A stretch of 64,000 bases of DNA from Collinsella aerofaciens (GCF_001405375.1 NZ_CYYP01000002.1:141224-205223); one strand, 5' to 3'. Shown: positions 34,754 to 43,755, counted from the stretch's first letter. Notes: generated by a model from the sequence alone, not told the origin. A program made the numbers and translations.

Positions 34754-34854
34754 GCCGCCACGGAGGAGGGAGATGCCTCCGTGGCGGCTGGGGGTGGGGT
34801 GGGGGCTACATTTCTGGCTCCCCGCCGGCCGCCCGGGGCCTTTTGGCCCCGGGC
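34754..34854 (-). terminator. Double hairpin terminator region of the adhesin gene
   Basis: GCCCGGGGCC/GGCCCCGGGC with a TTTT/AAAA loop (34831-34854) lies 13 bases after the adhesin stop. A second hairpin GCCGCCACGGAGG/CCTCCGTGGCGGC occupies 34754-34788. Neither has a good U-tract. Confidence 0.6.
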
Positions 34855-34867
34855 GCTACCAGCGTGC

Positions 34868-37800
34868 CTAACGCTTACGGATACCCCAGACCAGGGCACC
34901 GACACCGGCCATGGCGATGACAAATGCCATAAGCAGAGCGGCAGCCTGCTGGTCGCCTGTGGTGGGCAGGAAACCCTTGACCGTCTTGACGATGTTCGTC
35001 ACGGTCTTGGGCGTGCCGGGATCGGGCGTCGGCACGGGCGTCTCGGGCTTCTTGTACGTGTTGTTGAACACGATACCCTCGACGCTCTTATCGCCCTTGG
35101 CAAAGACGACATTCGCCTTGAGGTTACCCTCGCCGTCATCGGCCACGTTGACGGTCGCGGTAAAGACGGACTTGTCGTAGGTCATACCGGCCTCGTCGCC
35201 CTTGACCTCGCTGATGGTGTAGACGTACGTACCGGGCTCGTCGTACTCGAACTTGTCGAAGTTGATCTTGCCGTCGGCATCGTTGGTGACGGTGGACTCG
35301 ATGCCCTCGCCAACGAGCTTAAAGCTAAACTCGTCCTTCTTGAGCTCGCGCCCCTCGAGCACCTTGATGGCGCCGATGGAGACCTGCGTAGGCATGGCGT
35401 GATACTTGTTGGTAAAGCCAGCCGCCTCGGTAGTTCCCTCGAGCTTGTGCGTCACGGTCAGCGTGCCATCGCCGTTGTCGGAGACGGTGGTCACGACGGT
35501 GTAGGTCGTACCGTCATAGGTGACGCCCTTGTACAGGCCGAGCGCGTTGGGGCAAGCCTCGCGCAGCGTGTACGTGTGCGTGCCGGGTGCCTCGTAGTGG
35601 ATCGGGCTCAGCGTAACGTTGCCGTTGACGTCGTTGGTGCCGCTTGCAACAACCACGCCGTCCTCGAGCAGCTCAAACGTGAACTCGCCGGCTGAAAGGT
35701 CGCGTCCGGTCAGACGCTTAACCGTCTTGACCTGATCGGTCGCGGAAGAATCGGTGGGCGCCACGCCGTAGGTGTTGGTAAACGTGAAGGCCGCACCGTC
35801 GTCGCCTTCGTGCACGACGCTCAGATGTCCAGCGCCGTCGTCGGTCACGGTGTAGGAAACCTTGCGCGTGGCGTTGGCATCGTTAGTCACGCCAGGGGCG
35901 CTACCGGACTCGGTCACCGTATAGGTAAAGGTGTGCGAGCGCGGAGCGGTGGGGGTTGCGGGATCGGACTCGTCGCTGGGCTCGTCGGCGTTGGCATCAG
36001 CGTCGGCGTCGGCCTCTTCGGCCTCTGCCTCGTCAGCATCGACGTTGTCAGCTTCGTCTGCCTCGGCCTTATCGGTCGCATCGTCCGTCACGCCCAGAGC
36101 GCGGTTGAGGTCCTCGAGCGTAAAGTGGATCTTGCCAAAGTCCACGTTACCGACTGCGTCGTTGGTTACGGTCGTGCGCTCGGGCATCGGGGCACCTGCC
36201 TCGTCGGCGGTCACGGTAAAGGTGAACTTACCCGTGATGTCGGCCGGGGTCAGGCCCTCGGCAACCTGGAGCTTCTTAGTACCGGTGAGCGCAGCATCCA
36301 CGGCGTCGGCGCCGTAGACGTTCTCGAACAAGGGCTCGACGCCGCCGTAGTCGACCGTCGCCGTCAGGGTACCGTCACCGTTGTCGACGACGATAACCTT
36401 AAAGCCAAAGCTCCACGTTGTAGCGGAAACGCCATTCGGCAGCCCGAATAAATCTTCGTAGGCCGTGTAGTTAATGGTCCAGGCAAGCTTGCCGTCCTTA
36501 TCGGTACGATAAGCAAGCCCAGCAGCCTCAAGATTAGCAAGCATCTTGGTGTCGTAGTGCAGCGTATCAAAGCTCACGTGCCCGCCGATATTGGGCTTGA
36601 GGTTTTCGTATGCCACAAGCTCACCCTGATAGGCGATGCCGAACCAGAACTCGCCGTCGGCCATCGGGCGACCGGTCAGAGTCTTGGTGGCAACGACCTG
36701 AGCAGCGGTACCACCAGGCGTATTGGTCGTAGCGCTGTAGCTGTTGTGGAACGGAACCAGGGCACTCTCGACCTTGTTCTCACCGCTCTTGTGGACCGTC
36801 GTATGCGTACCCTCGGGACCGCCGGAGACGGTCGTCGTGGCGGTAAGCGTACCGGCACCGTCATCGGCGACGGCGATCGTCACGGTACGCACGGCGTCGT
36901 CGTAGGTGTAACCGGGCTTGCCGTCATTCTTCTCGGCTACGGTGTACGTGAAGGTCTTGCCGGCGTCAGCCTGCGTAAACTTGACCTCATGGCCAGCCAG
37001 GATGTCGATCAGGCCGACCGTTGCCTCTGCCGTCGCAGGGGACTTGAAGTTGTTGGCTCCGGGCAGCAGGCCAAGCGCGTTGGCCGAGGCCTCGTCGGCA
37101 GGCGTCACGGTAAACGTGAACTGACCCTCGGTCATAGGACGTCCGGAGAGGCTCTTGCTGAGCTTGAGGCCGCCGGCCGCGGTGTAGTTAAGCTCAGTGC
37201 GGTACGTGTTGGTGAAGCGTCCGTTTTCCTTCTTGGTGACATTGGCGGTCAGCTTGCCCTCGCCGTCCTCAGTCACGGTCACTTCGGCGGTCGCGACATG
37301 CCCGTCATACGCCATGCCGGCCGCGTTACCCGCGTTCTCGCGGATCTCGTACGTGTAGGTTCCGGCAGCCGTGTAGCGGATCTTGCCGAACTTGACGGCA
37401 GCGATGCCATCCTTCGCATCGTGCTTGTTCACGGTCACGGTTGCAGGATCGGGCAGCGGGGTGCCCTCGGCGGCGGTGATGGTAAAGCTGAACTCGTCGG
37501 AGTCCGTCCAGTCGCGACCGTCGATAGCCTTACTCAGATCAAAGTCGAGCTCTGCGTCGAGCGGGGTCACGCTGTAGGTGTTCTTGAAGGTCGCAGCCGT
37601 GGCGTCCTTCAGGACATGCTCAGCCTTGAGCGTGCCATCGCCCTTGTCGGTAATGGTGGTCTCGATGGTGTACTTGGCGTCGCCGTACGTGATGCCCTTG
37701 CTGGTGGTTCCGCCGTTGACCTCGCGCAGCGTGTAGGTATGCTTGCCGGCCTCGGTGTACTTCACGGCGCTCATCGTGATGTTGCCCTCGGCGTCGTTGA

Positions 37801-40282
37801 TGCCGGTGGCAACGACCTTGTTGCCCTCGACGAGCTCGAAGGAGAACTCGCCGGCGGCAAGCGCGCGCCCGGTCAGGAACTTGGTCGCCTTGACCTGGTC
37901 GGTGACGCTGGACTCAGTGGGGGTCAGATTGTAGGAATTCTTGAACTCGGCAGCCTTGGCATCCTTCAGGACATGCTCGGCCTTGAGCGTGCCGTCGCCC
38001 TTATCGGTGATGGTGGTCACGATGGTGTAAGTCTTGCCGTCGTAGGCGATGCCCTTGCTGGTGGTTCCGCCGTTGACTTCGCGCAGTGTGTAGGTATGCG
38101 TTCCGGCCTTGTCATACTTGACGGTGCCCATCGTGATGTTACCGCTGGCGTCGTTGGTGCCGGTGGCGACGACCTTGTCGCCCTTGACGAGCTCGAAGGA
38201 GAACTCGCCGGCAGCAAGCTTGCGCCCGGTCAGGGACTTGGTCGCGGTGATCTGGTCGGTGACGCTGGAGCTCTTGGGCGTCACGGTGTAGGAGTTCTTG
38301 AACTCAATCTTCTTGACGTCCTCGGCGCCCTTCAGCTTATGCGTGGCCACAAGCTGGCCCTTGCCATTGTCGGCGATGGTCGTCACGACGGTATAGACGG
38401 TTTTGTCGTAGGCGATGCCGCCGGCATTGCCCTTGACCTCGCGCAGCGTATAGATGTGCTGACCGATCTCGGTGTACTTGATGGCGCTGAACGCAACGTT
38501 GCCGTTGGCATCATTCTTAACGGTTTCGACAACCGACGCGTCCTCGCCCTCACCCTCAACGAGCTCAAAGGAGAACTCATTGTCCTGGAGCTTATGGCCG
38601 GTCAGGACCTTGGTAACTGTAATCTGATCGGTGACGCTCGACTCAGCGGGATTGGCGGTATAGGTGTTCTTGAACTCGACCTCGCCCGAGGTCTTCTTCA
38701 CAGAAGCCTCGAGCTTTCCCTTTGCGTTGGGTGTCACCGTTACGGTGAACTCTGCAACGTTCTTGCTGTAGGCGATGCCGTCGACCGTGGTCCCGGCATG
38801 ATTCTCACTAACCTTGTAGACATACGTGCCCGGCTTGTCATAGGCAATCTCGCCAAAGCTAATGTCCGCATGGCCCTTGGTTGCAAACGCAGTCGTGGAC
38901 CTGGGCATCGGGGCGTTGTCCTCGGACGTCAGGCCAAACTCAAACTTGTCCTCATCCGTCCAGTCGCGGCCCTCGAGCACCTTGGTCAGGCCAAAGTCGG
39001 CAGTTGTCAACGTTGTCGGCGTGGTATTGAGCGTAAAGCTAATCTTGCCGTTATTGCCCAGGTAGACATTGACCTTCGTCGCACCAGAAACAACCTTCGT
39101 GTTGTTCCACTGGGGATTGATCACGTCGCGTGCGGTGTCCGTCGGGTTTCCGCCCACACGCTCCTTGGTGGTGTGAAGCTGGTTGATAAAGGCGAGGCGC
39201 GCGGTGCCAGCCTTAATCGACCAGTGATCGCCATCCTTTACCAAAGCACCTTCAAAGTTTTCGAGCTCGCTTCCCTTAACCGGGATCGAAACGGAATCAT
39301 CGTACGGCGCGCCCAACGAGTTCTGCGCCATAAACTCATCTTTGTACCAATAGGTCTTAGAGCCCGAAGGCTTTTCCGTTGCGAGCTTGGTGCAAGCCGC
39401 GTCTGTGTAGACGGGCGTTAGCTTTTGGAAGTAGTAGTAGCTGTTTATAGCAGCAGGCTCAAAGCTTGCGACCGTATCGCCCGCATCGTCGCCGGTCCAC
39501 TTGTTGGCGTAGAAGCTAACGGTATTGGAATCGGCGTCCTTGTGCTCATTGATGTAATCCTGCAGTCCCGGTACGTTATTGGGAGTAAACAGGTTTTTGC
39601 GTGCAATAGCCTTTACGCTCGATGCATACGCAACGCGGATAGGCGAGATGGCATCCGTGGAGTCAACCACAAACGTGCCCGCAGACTCGTCAACGGTAAA
39701 ACGGCGCAGCGGAATGAGCGATGCGGGGACCTTGACCGTCACGATGTCGCCGCGCTGCGGATTGTTCTCGTCCGCGCGATCAACCGTAATTACAAGATGG
39801 GCGAGCTCGCCATCAAACGTATAGGTATCGATATTGCCATCGGTCGACTTGGTGGCGGCCCCATAGGTCTTGCCGTTGTACTCGGCACCGGTAAAGCTAT
39901 CGACCTGCATAAAGGCGCCCAGCTCGTCCTCGAATGTGATGTAGCCGGAACCGCTGGGATTGTTGCCCTCGACCTTGGTCGGGAAACCCTTGCCCGACGT
40001 AATGGCACTCGAGATGTCCTTAAAGACCTGATCAAGCTCGGCGGCGTTGGTCGCCGACTTGTAGTAGCTAGCACCGGCAACGGGGTTGCCGAAATTGACA
40101 TTCCACTCCTCAGTTCCAAAAAAGCCATGGCTTACGGACGATGTGGCATCCGGATAGTTACTCGACACGGCATGCATGAATTTATTCTCGTTGCTCGTGC
40201 GGCTGCTTGTTGGATCGTCGCCCGGCTTCGCACCGTTGAAGATACCGATGGTATAAATGGTCGCCCCGCCACTCTTTATGGC
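34868..40282 (-). CDS. Giant LPXTG adhesin, main part: ten Spy0128-like repeats (frameshifted from its N-terminal part)
   Basis: Continues the reading frame of the gene at 40276-41103 after a one-base shift near 40282; the joined product would be about 2078 residues. The first in-frame ATG here (40175-40177) is internal, so no sensible separate start exists. After the end of the VWA domain and a linker come ten domains of 100-160 residues. Each opens with a Lys in (T/S)K.L.GR, has a Glu in YTLRE or YTVxE, and ends with Asn in FKN(S/T)Y: the Lys-Glu-Asn set that makes intramolecular isopeptide bonds in streptococcal pilin Spy0128. Repeats 2, 3, 4 and 9 are most alike. The end has a Pro-rich stalk, LPTTGD sortase motif, TM helix and KR tail. 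Wall-anchored surface protein; no sortase gene is in the window. Confidence 0.88.
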   Translation of the reverse strand, partial: AIKSGGATIYTIGIFNGAKPGDDPTSSRTSNENKFMHAVSSNYPDATSSVSHGFFGTEEWNVNFGNPVAGASYYKSATNAAELDQVFKDISSAITSGKGFPTKVEGNNPSGSGYITFEDELGAFMQVDSFTGAEYNGKTYGAATKSTDGNIDTYTFDGELAHLVITVDRADENNPQRGDIVTVKVPASLIPLRRFTVDESAGTFVVDSTDAISPIRVAYASSVKAIARKNLFTPNNVPGLQDYINEHKDADSNTVSFYANKWTGDDAGDTVASFEPAAINSYYYFQKLTPVYTDAACTKLATEKPSGSKTYWYKDEFMAQNSLGAPYDDSVSIPVKGSELENFEGALVKDGDHWSIKAGTARLAFINQLHTTKERVGGNPTDTARDVINPQWNNTKVVSGATKVNVYLGNNGKISFTLNTTPTTLTTADFGLTKVLEGRDWTDEDKFEFGLTSEDNAPMPRSTTAFATKGHADISFGEIAYDKPGTYVYKVSENHAGTTVDGIAYSKNVAEFTVTVTPNAKGKLEASVKKTSGEVEFKNTYTANPAESSVTDQITVTKVLTGHKLQDNEFSFELVEGEGEDASVVETVKNDANGNVAFSAIKYTEIGQHIYTLREVKGNAGGIAYDKTVYTVVTTIADNGKGQLVATHKLKGAEDVKKIEFKNSYTVTPKSSSVTDQITATKSLTGRKLAAGEFSFELVKGDKVVATGTNDASGNITMGTVKYDKAGTHTYTLREVNGGTTSKGIAYDGKTYTIVTTITDKGDGTLKAEHVLKDAKAAEFKNSYNLTPTESSVTDQVKATKFLTGRALAAGEFSFELVEGNKVVATGINDAEGNITMSAVKYTEAGKHTYTLREVNGGTTSKGITYGDAKYTIETTITDKGDGTLKAEHVLKDATAATFKNTYSVTPLDAELDFDLSKAIDGRDWTDSDEFSFTITAAEGTPLPDPATVTVNKHDAKDGIAAVKFGKIRYTAAGTYTYEIRENAGNAAGMAYDGHVATAEVTVTEDGEGKLTANVTKKENGRFTNTYRTELNYTAAGGLKLSKSLSGRPMTEGQFTFTVTPADEASANALGLLPGANNFKSPATAEATVGLIDILAGHEVKFTQADAGKTFTYTVAEKNDGKPGYTYDDAVRTVTIAVADDGAGTLTATTTVSGGPEGTHTTVHKSGENKVESALVPFHNSYSATTNTPGGTAAQVVATKTLTGRPMADGEFWFGIAYQGELVAYENLKPNIGGHVSFDTLHYDTKMLANLEAAGLAYRTDKDGKLAWTINYTAYEDLFGLPNGVSATTWSFGFKVIVVDNGDGTLTATVDYGGVEPLFENVYGADAVDAALTGTKKLQVAEGLTPADITGKFTFTVTADEAGAPMPERTTVTNDAVGNVDFGKIHFTLEDLNRALGVTDDATDKAEADEADNVDADEAEAEEADADADANADEPSDESDPATPTAPRSHTFTYTVTESGSAPGVTNDANATRKVSYTVTDDGAGHLSVVHEGDDGAAFTFTNTYGVAPTDSSATDQVKTVKRLTGRDLSAGEFTFELLEDGVVVASGTNDVNGNVTLSPIHYEAPGTHTYTLREACPNALGLYKGVTYDGTTYTVVTTVSDNGDGTLTVTHKLEGTTEAAGFTNKYHAMPTQVSIGAIKVLEGRELKKDEFSFKLVGEGIESTVTNDADGKINFDKFEYDEPGTYVYTISEVKGDEAGMTYDKSVFTATVNVADDGEGNLKANVVFAKGDKSVEGIVFNNTYKKPETPVPTPDPGTPKTVTNIVKTVKGFLPTTGDQQAAALLMAFVIAMAGVGALVWGIRKR

Positions 40283-41103
40283 TTGGCGATATTGATGGCA
40301 TCCTTAGCAACCTCGGCCTCAAAACCATTAGAACTCGTAGGAGAGCCATCGGTGAAGAACACAACGATCTTCTGGGCGTCTTCACGACCAGCGATGCCCT
40401 TGGCCAGGTCCATGCCATAGTCGGCACGAGTAGAGCCAGCGGGCTCGATTAAATTAACCGTGTTCTTGAGGCTCTTTGCGCCCCCATCCTTGCAGACCGT
40501 GAGGCCCAACATGGTCTGGGAGTAGTTGTAGGTGTTGCCGTCGTCGCGATAGGTATCATTACCAACCTTATCGCTCTTCTTGCCCGCAAACTTTACGATG
40601 GCAACCTGGTGCTGCTTGCTCGCGTCCTTAACGTTCTTGTTTTGCTCGGCAATGGTGTCGATAAAGTGGTTGGCAGCATTCTTGAGCGCAACGATACGCT
40701 TGGTAGAATCTCCACCACCCATAGAATCATCCATTGAGCCAGAGGCATCGAGCACCATTACGATGTCGAGCGGCTTGGAAACCAGCGACGTTGTATCGGA
40801 TGTCGAAGACATCGCCGAAAGCGTGGTCAAAAAGTCCGATTTCCCGTCATCGATTGCTTGGACCGTCTTATCCGTCCAAATTCGGCCGACGTTTTGCGTC
40901 GTGACCTTACTGCCGTCATAGCCGCCCGCCCAGAACTTCCAATGGTTACTGGTGTCGTGGTCGACTACCTTTGTCGCTTCCGGTCCGTCCATTCCGGTGC
41001 TGGACCTGGCGTTGGCCTCGGGCAGCATGGCAAATGCTGCAGCCGGCAACACCAGCACTACGGCCAGTATCACCGCCAAGAGACCCCTCGTGTACTTACC
41101 CAT
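40276..41103 (-). CDS. Giant adhesin, N-terminal part: signal peptide and von Willebrand A domain
   Basis: 275 codons ending at a TAA produced by a frameshift. MGKYTRGLLAVILAVVLVLP is a signal peptide cleaved after an AFA-type site. The VWA domain begins near residue 110 with the MIDAS motif VMVLDASGSMDDS, followed by the Thr loop STRADYGMDL and the Asp loop FFTDGSPTSS. At NIAK the frame should continue as AIKSGGATIYTIGIFNG, which is encoded one base out of phase. Adding a single G (AAG-CC to AAGGCC near 40282) restores a 2078-residue adhesin. VWA tip domains of pilins mediate host or matrix binding. GGGAG precedes ATG 41101-41103. Upstream lie TGAGACA repeats and palindromic element C. Confidence 0.88.
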   Translation of the reverse strand: MGKYTRGLLAVILAVVLVLPAAAFAMLPEANARSSTGMDGPEATKVVDHDTSNHWKFWAGGYDGSKVTTQNVGRIWTDKTVQAIDDGKSDFLTTLSAMSSTSDTTSLVSKPLDIVMVLDASGSMDDSMGGGDSTKRIVALKNAANHFIDTIAEQNKNVKDASKQHQVAIVKFAGKKSDKVGNDTYRDDGNTYNYSQTMLGLTVCKDGGAKSLKNTVNLIEPAGSTRADYGMDLAKGIAGREDAQKIVVFFTDGSPTSSNGFEAEVAKDAINIAKP

Positions 41104-41204
41104 CGCGTCTCCCTTCTCGCGGTCTCAGACCTTGCATCAGCCTAAAGTTACGGAATGAGACACAATTTGAGCAGGTGACACATGCTCCAGATTCGATTTT
41201 GAAC

Positions 41205-41222
41205 GTGAGACAAATGTCTCAC
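41205..41222 (-). promoter_or_regulatory. TGAGACA operator candidate upstream of the adhesin gene
   Basis: GTGAGACAAATGTCTCAC: perfect 8-bp arms with a 2-bp spacer, about 100 bases before the adhesin start. Additional TGAGACA copies lie at about 41155 and 41229, with a GTGACACA variant at 41175. A repeated site of this sort suggests a dedicated regulator; its identity is unknown. Confidence 0.55.
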
Positions 41223-41342
41223 CAAAGTTGAGACACGGCGTTTTCGCAGGAAAATAGGTGCGACTCAGAGCCATCGGGCCAAAATGATCCGTTTTCCTCC
41301 GTCCCCGGGGGCTCAAGGGCTGTCACCGATATGGTGCTATTT

Positions 41343-41496
41343 CAAAACTATGCCGGATTACGGGGCTAAAGTCGGGATCCTCATCCATACCTTCATTTTT
41401 TGAAAAACGGTAGGCTATCTACCTGCGGTTTTGTTTTTGGGATTTTCCGTATGGTCGGAGGTTCGCTATCCAGCCCCGTAATCCGGCATAGTTTTG
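41343..41496. repeat. Palindromic element C, relative of element A
   Basis: Arms 41343-41367 and 41472-41496 are perfect 25-bp inverted repeats. Compared with element A the left arm reads GGATTAC for GGTTTAC and the right arm GTAATCC for GTAAACC, a compensatory change. The interior shares CCATACCTTC, TCTACCTGCGGTTTTGTTTT and ATGGTCGGAGG with A and B. The gap 41104-41592 has no gene: it holds the TGAGACA sites, the CCAAAATGATCCG segment and this element. Confidence 0.88.
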
Positions 41497-41592
41497 TTCG
41501 CGGCGGCACAACCGCGCGCTCACGCGCGGGGCCGGCGGGGCATTTTTGCCCCGCCGGCCCCATCCCAGCGCTATTCCAGCCCCATTTCAGAG

Positions 41593-41934
41593 CTATTCCG
41601 GCTTGGTTTCCACCGTGGGAGTCTTGTCCGCTGCGACTGGGGTACGGGCGGTGTCCATAGTCAGGCAATGTTTGGGGCAGCTTTCGATGCACTCGCCGCA
41701 CACCACGCAGGCATACGGGTCAATCGACCACGTTCCGCCCTTGCGATCGACCGCGAGCGCGCCCGCCGGGCAACGCCGCGCGCACATGCCACAGCAGATG
41801 CACACATCCATGTCGTTAACGATATGCCCGCGCAGGCGCTCGGGCGCCGTCAGCTTCTCCTGCGGATAGCACACCGTGACCGGCTGCTTGACCATAGAGC
41901 CCAAGGCCGTCTTGGCAAATGTCAGAAAACTCAT
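41593..41934 (-). CDS. echF: Ech hydrogenase polyferredoxin subunit (EchF-like)
   Basis: 113-residue electron-transfer subunit homologous to NuoI. Two 4Fe-4S motifs: CICCGMCARRCP and CVVCGECIESCP. Residues 1-30 resemble the N-terminal anchor of NuoI/EchF. It would pass electrons between cytoplasmic ferredoxin and the NiFe site. Last gene of the five-gene ech operon, seven bases after the large subunit gene. The C-terminal 20 residues are a Thr/Pro-rich tail. Symbol assigned from operon order and motifs. Confidence 0.9.
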   Translation of the reverse strand: MSFLTFAKTALGSMVKQPVTVCYPQEKLTAPERLRGHIVNDMDVCICCGMCARRCPAGALAVDRKGGTWSIDPYACVVCGECIESCPKHCLTMDTARTPVAADKTPTVETKPE

Positions 41935-41941
41935 GCCGCGC

Positions 41942-43030
41942 CTACCTTTCCGTGCAGCTAATGCAGGGGTCGATGGTCAGGATAATCATGGGCACGTTGG
42001 CAAGGAGCACGCCCTGCAGCGCATGCGTCAGACCCGCCAGGTTTTGCGACGTCGGCGTGCGCACGCGGAAACGGTCCAGGTTCTTGGTGCCGTTGCCGCG
42101 CACATAGTAATACGCCTCGCCGCGCGGTTGCTCAATCACAACCTCGCCACGCGCGCCGTCGGCCGGCGTGAGCTTGGTGCGCCCGCCGATACCGTCGTGC
42201 GGAATCTTGCCCGCAAGCTCCTTGATGATGTCCATGGCCTGCGTGACCTCGGCACAACGCACCTGGCAGCGGGCATAGCAATCGCCATCGGTAGCAACGA
42301 TGGGCTCAAATGCAGCCAAGTCCGCATAGGCACCGTCGCCAAACATGCGCACGTCGTAGTCCACGCCCGAAGCGCGCCCAAACGGGCCGACCATCGAAAG
42401 CCCCAGCGCGTCCTTCTTGCTGATCACGCCCACGCCATGCAGGCGCTCGCCGCAGCTATTGTCGTCCAAAAACGTATGCACCAGGGCCTCGTAGTCGGGA
42501 CGCATGGCGTCGAGCGTCTGGACAATACCCGCCAGCTCGGAGTCCTCGATGTCGTGCTTAAGGCCGCCGATTTCGTTGATCGACAGAATCACGCGGCCGC
42601 CGCAGGTGCTCTCAAAGATCTTGAGAATCTGCTCGCGCAGCGTCCACGAACGATAGAACAGCGCCTCGAAGCCAAAGGCATCGGCGAGCAGGCCCAGCCA
42701 CAGCAGGTGCGAGTGAATGCGCGAAAGCTCGTGCAGAATGGTGCGGATATACTGCACGCGGCCGGGCACCTCGATGTCGAGCATGCGCTCGCAGGCGCTG
42801 GCATAGCCGCAGCTGTGGCCCACGGCGCAGATGCCGCAGATGCGCTCGGCGATGTAGCCAAACTGGTGCATGTCGCGCTTTTCGGTGAGCTTCTCGAGTC
42901 CGCGGTGCACAAAGCCGATCTGCGGAATTGCCTCGAGAACGCGGTCGTCCTCAATCACCAGGTCCAGATGAAGCGGCTCGGGCAGCACCGGGTGCTGCGG
43001 GCCAAACGGAATAACGGAGCGATGTGCCAT
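41942..43030 (-). CDS. echE: Ech hydrogenase large (NiFe) subunit (EchE-like)
   Basis: 362 residues, homologous to NuoD/HycE. NiFe ligands are intact: N-terminal RICGICAVGHSCGY (CxxC) and C-terminal DPCISCTER (DPCxxC), so it is a hydrogenase and not a complex-I-type subunit. The N-terminus MAHRSVIPFGPQHPVLPEP is typical of group 4 enzymes. Unlike most catalytic subunits, the protein ends only six residues after the last Cys, as expected for group 4 members, which lack the cleaved extension. Forms the catalytic core with the NuoB-like subunit; couples ferredoxin oxidation to proton reduction and ion pumping. Confidence 0.95.
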   Translation of the reverse strand: MAHRSVIPFGPQHPVLPEPLHLDLVIEDDRVLEAIPQIGFVHRGLEKLTEKRDMHQFGYIAERICGICAVGHSCGYASACERMLDIEVPGRVQYIRTILHELSRIHSHLLWLGLLADAFGFEALFYRSWTLREQILKIFESTCGGRVILSINEIGGLKHDIEDSELAGIVQTLDAMRPDYEALVHTFLDDNSCGERLHGVGVISKKDALGLSMVGPFGRASGVDYDVRMFGDGAYADLAAFEPIVATDGDCYARCQVRCAEVTQAMDIIKELAGKIPHDGIGGRTKLTPADGARGEVVIEQPRGEAYYYVRGNGTKNLDRFRVRTPTSQNLAGLTHALQGVLLANVPMIILTIDPCISCTER

Positions 43031-43035
43031 GGACC

Positions 43036-43755
43036 TTACGCCTCCTTTTTCTGCTTGTCGCGGGCGACCTTGGCGGCAAGCGCCGCGCGGACCTTGGCCG
43101 CTTTCTCGGGATCCATGGCGGCGAGCTTTGCCTCCATCTCAGCGGCCTTGAGCGCGGCCTTCGCAGCAGTTTCATCGTGCTGAGCATCGGAGCCGGCAGC
43201 CGCAGCGGACTGGGCGCTCGCCGCAGCCGAAGCATCGCCGGCACTCGCAGCGCTCTCCCCTGCAGCAGCCGCAGCCGCGGCGGCCTTCTCGGCAGCGGCC
43301 TTGCGCGCCTTGGCCTCGGCGGCGGCACGCACCTTCATGGCTTTCTCGCGCGCGGCCTTCACCTCGGGCGTGATAACGCTCATGGGCTCGGCAGTCGAGA
43401 CCTGGTAGAAAAAGCCCTTAAAGTCAATCTGCATATCGGTGATGGCAAGACCAAACAGGTCGTGCGCCTCGTTTTCAAACGGGAATACCGCCGGATAGTA
43501 CGAGCTGATGGACGGAATCTCCTGGTACTGGTCGATGCCCTCAACCACCAGGTTCTCGATCGCATAGCTGCCGTCCTGCGCAATATGCTCCTGAGCAGCA
43601 CGAACGTCGATAAACGTATAGACCAAGCGATACGATCCGTCGTCCACACAGCGCTCGGCATGCATCTGCACAAAGCGCGCGCCGGTACCTTTGAGCGCCT
43701 GCACATGCGGCAACAGTTCATCGATCCCGACGGTGGTATAGATAGCCTTTTGCAT
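43036..43755 (-). CDS. echD: Ech hydrogenase 30-kDa subunit (EchD-like) with long Ala/Lys-rich tail
   Basis: 239 residues. Residues 1-125 match NuoC/EchD (IDQYQEIPSISSYYPAVFPFENEAHDLFGL). From about 135 to the end the sequence is a charged alanine-rich helix (AREKAMKVRAAAEAKARKAAAEKAA..., then KAALKAAEMEAKLAAMDPEKAAKV), absent from classical EchD. It could act as a docking coiled coil or spacer; its role is unknown. The start overlaps the previous stop as TAATG, and the next gene begins five bases after this stop. Confidence 0.9.
   Translation of the reverse strand: MQKAIYTTVGIDELLPHVQALKGTGARFVQMHAERCVDDGSYRLVYTFIDVRAAQEHIAQDGSYAIENLVVEGIDQYQEIPSISSYYPAVFPFENEAHDLFGLAITDMQIDFKGFFYQVSTAEPMSVITPEVKAAREKAMKVRAAAEAKARKAAAEKAAAAAAAAGESAASAGDASAAASAQSAAAAGSDAQHDETAAKAALKAAEMEAKLAAMDPEKAAKVRAALAAKVARDKQKKEA

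Noticed and set aside
36557-39421. 954-residue plus-strand ORF antisense to the adhesin
   Set aside because: Shadow frame of a repetitive GC-rich gene; no ribosome binding site, no recognisable domain, and the opposite strand encodes clear isopeptide domains.
34261-41592. Sortase gene linked to the LPXTG adhesin
   Set aside because: No sortase motif (TLxTC) is found in either flank; the anchoring enzyme must be encoded elsewhere.
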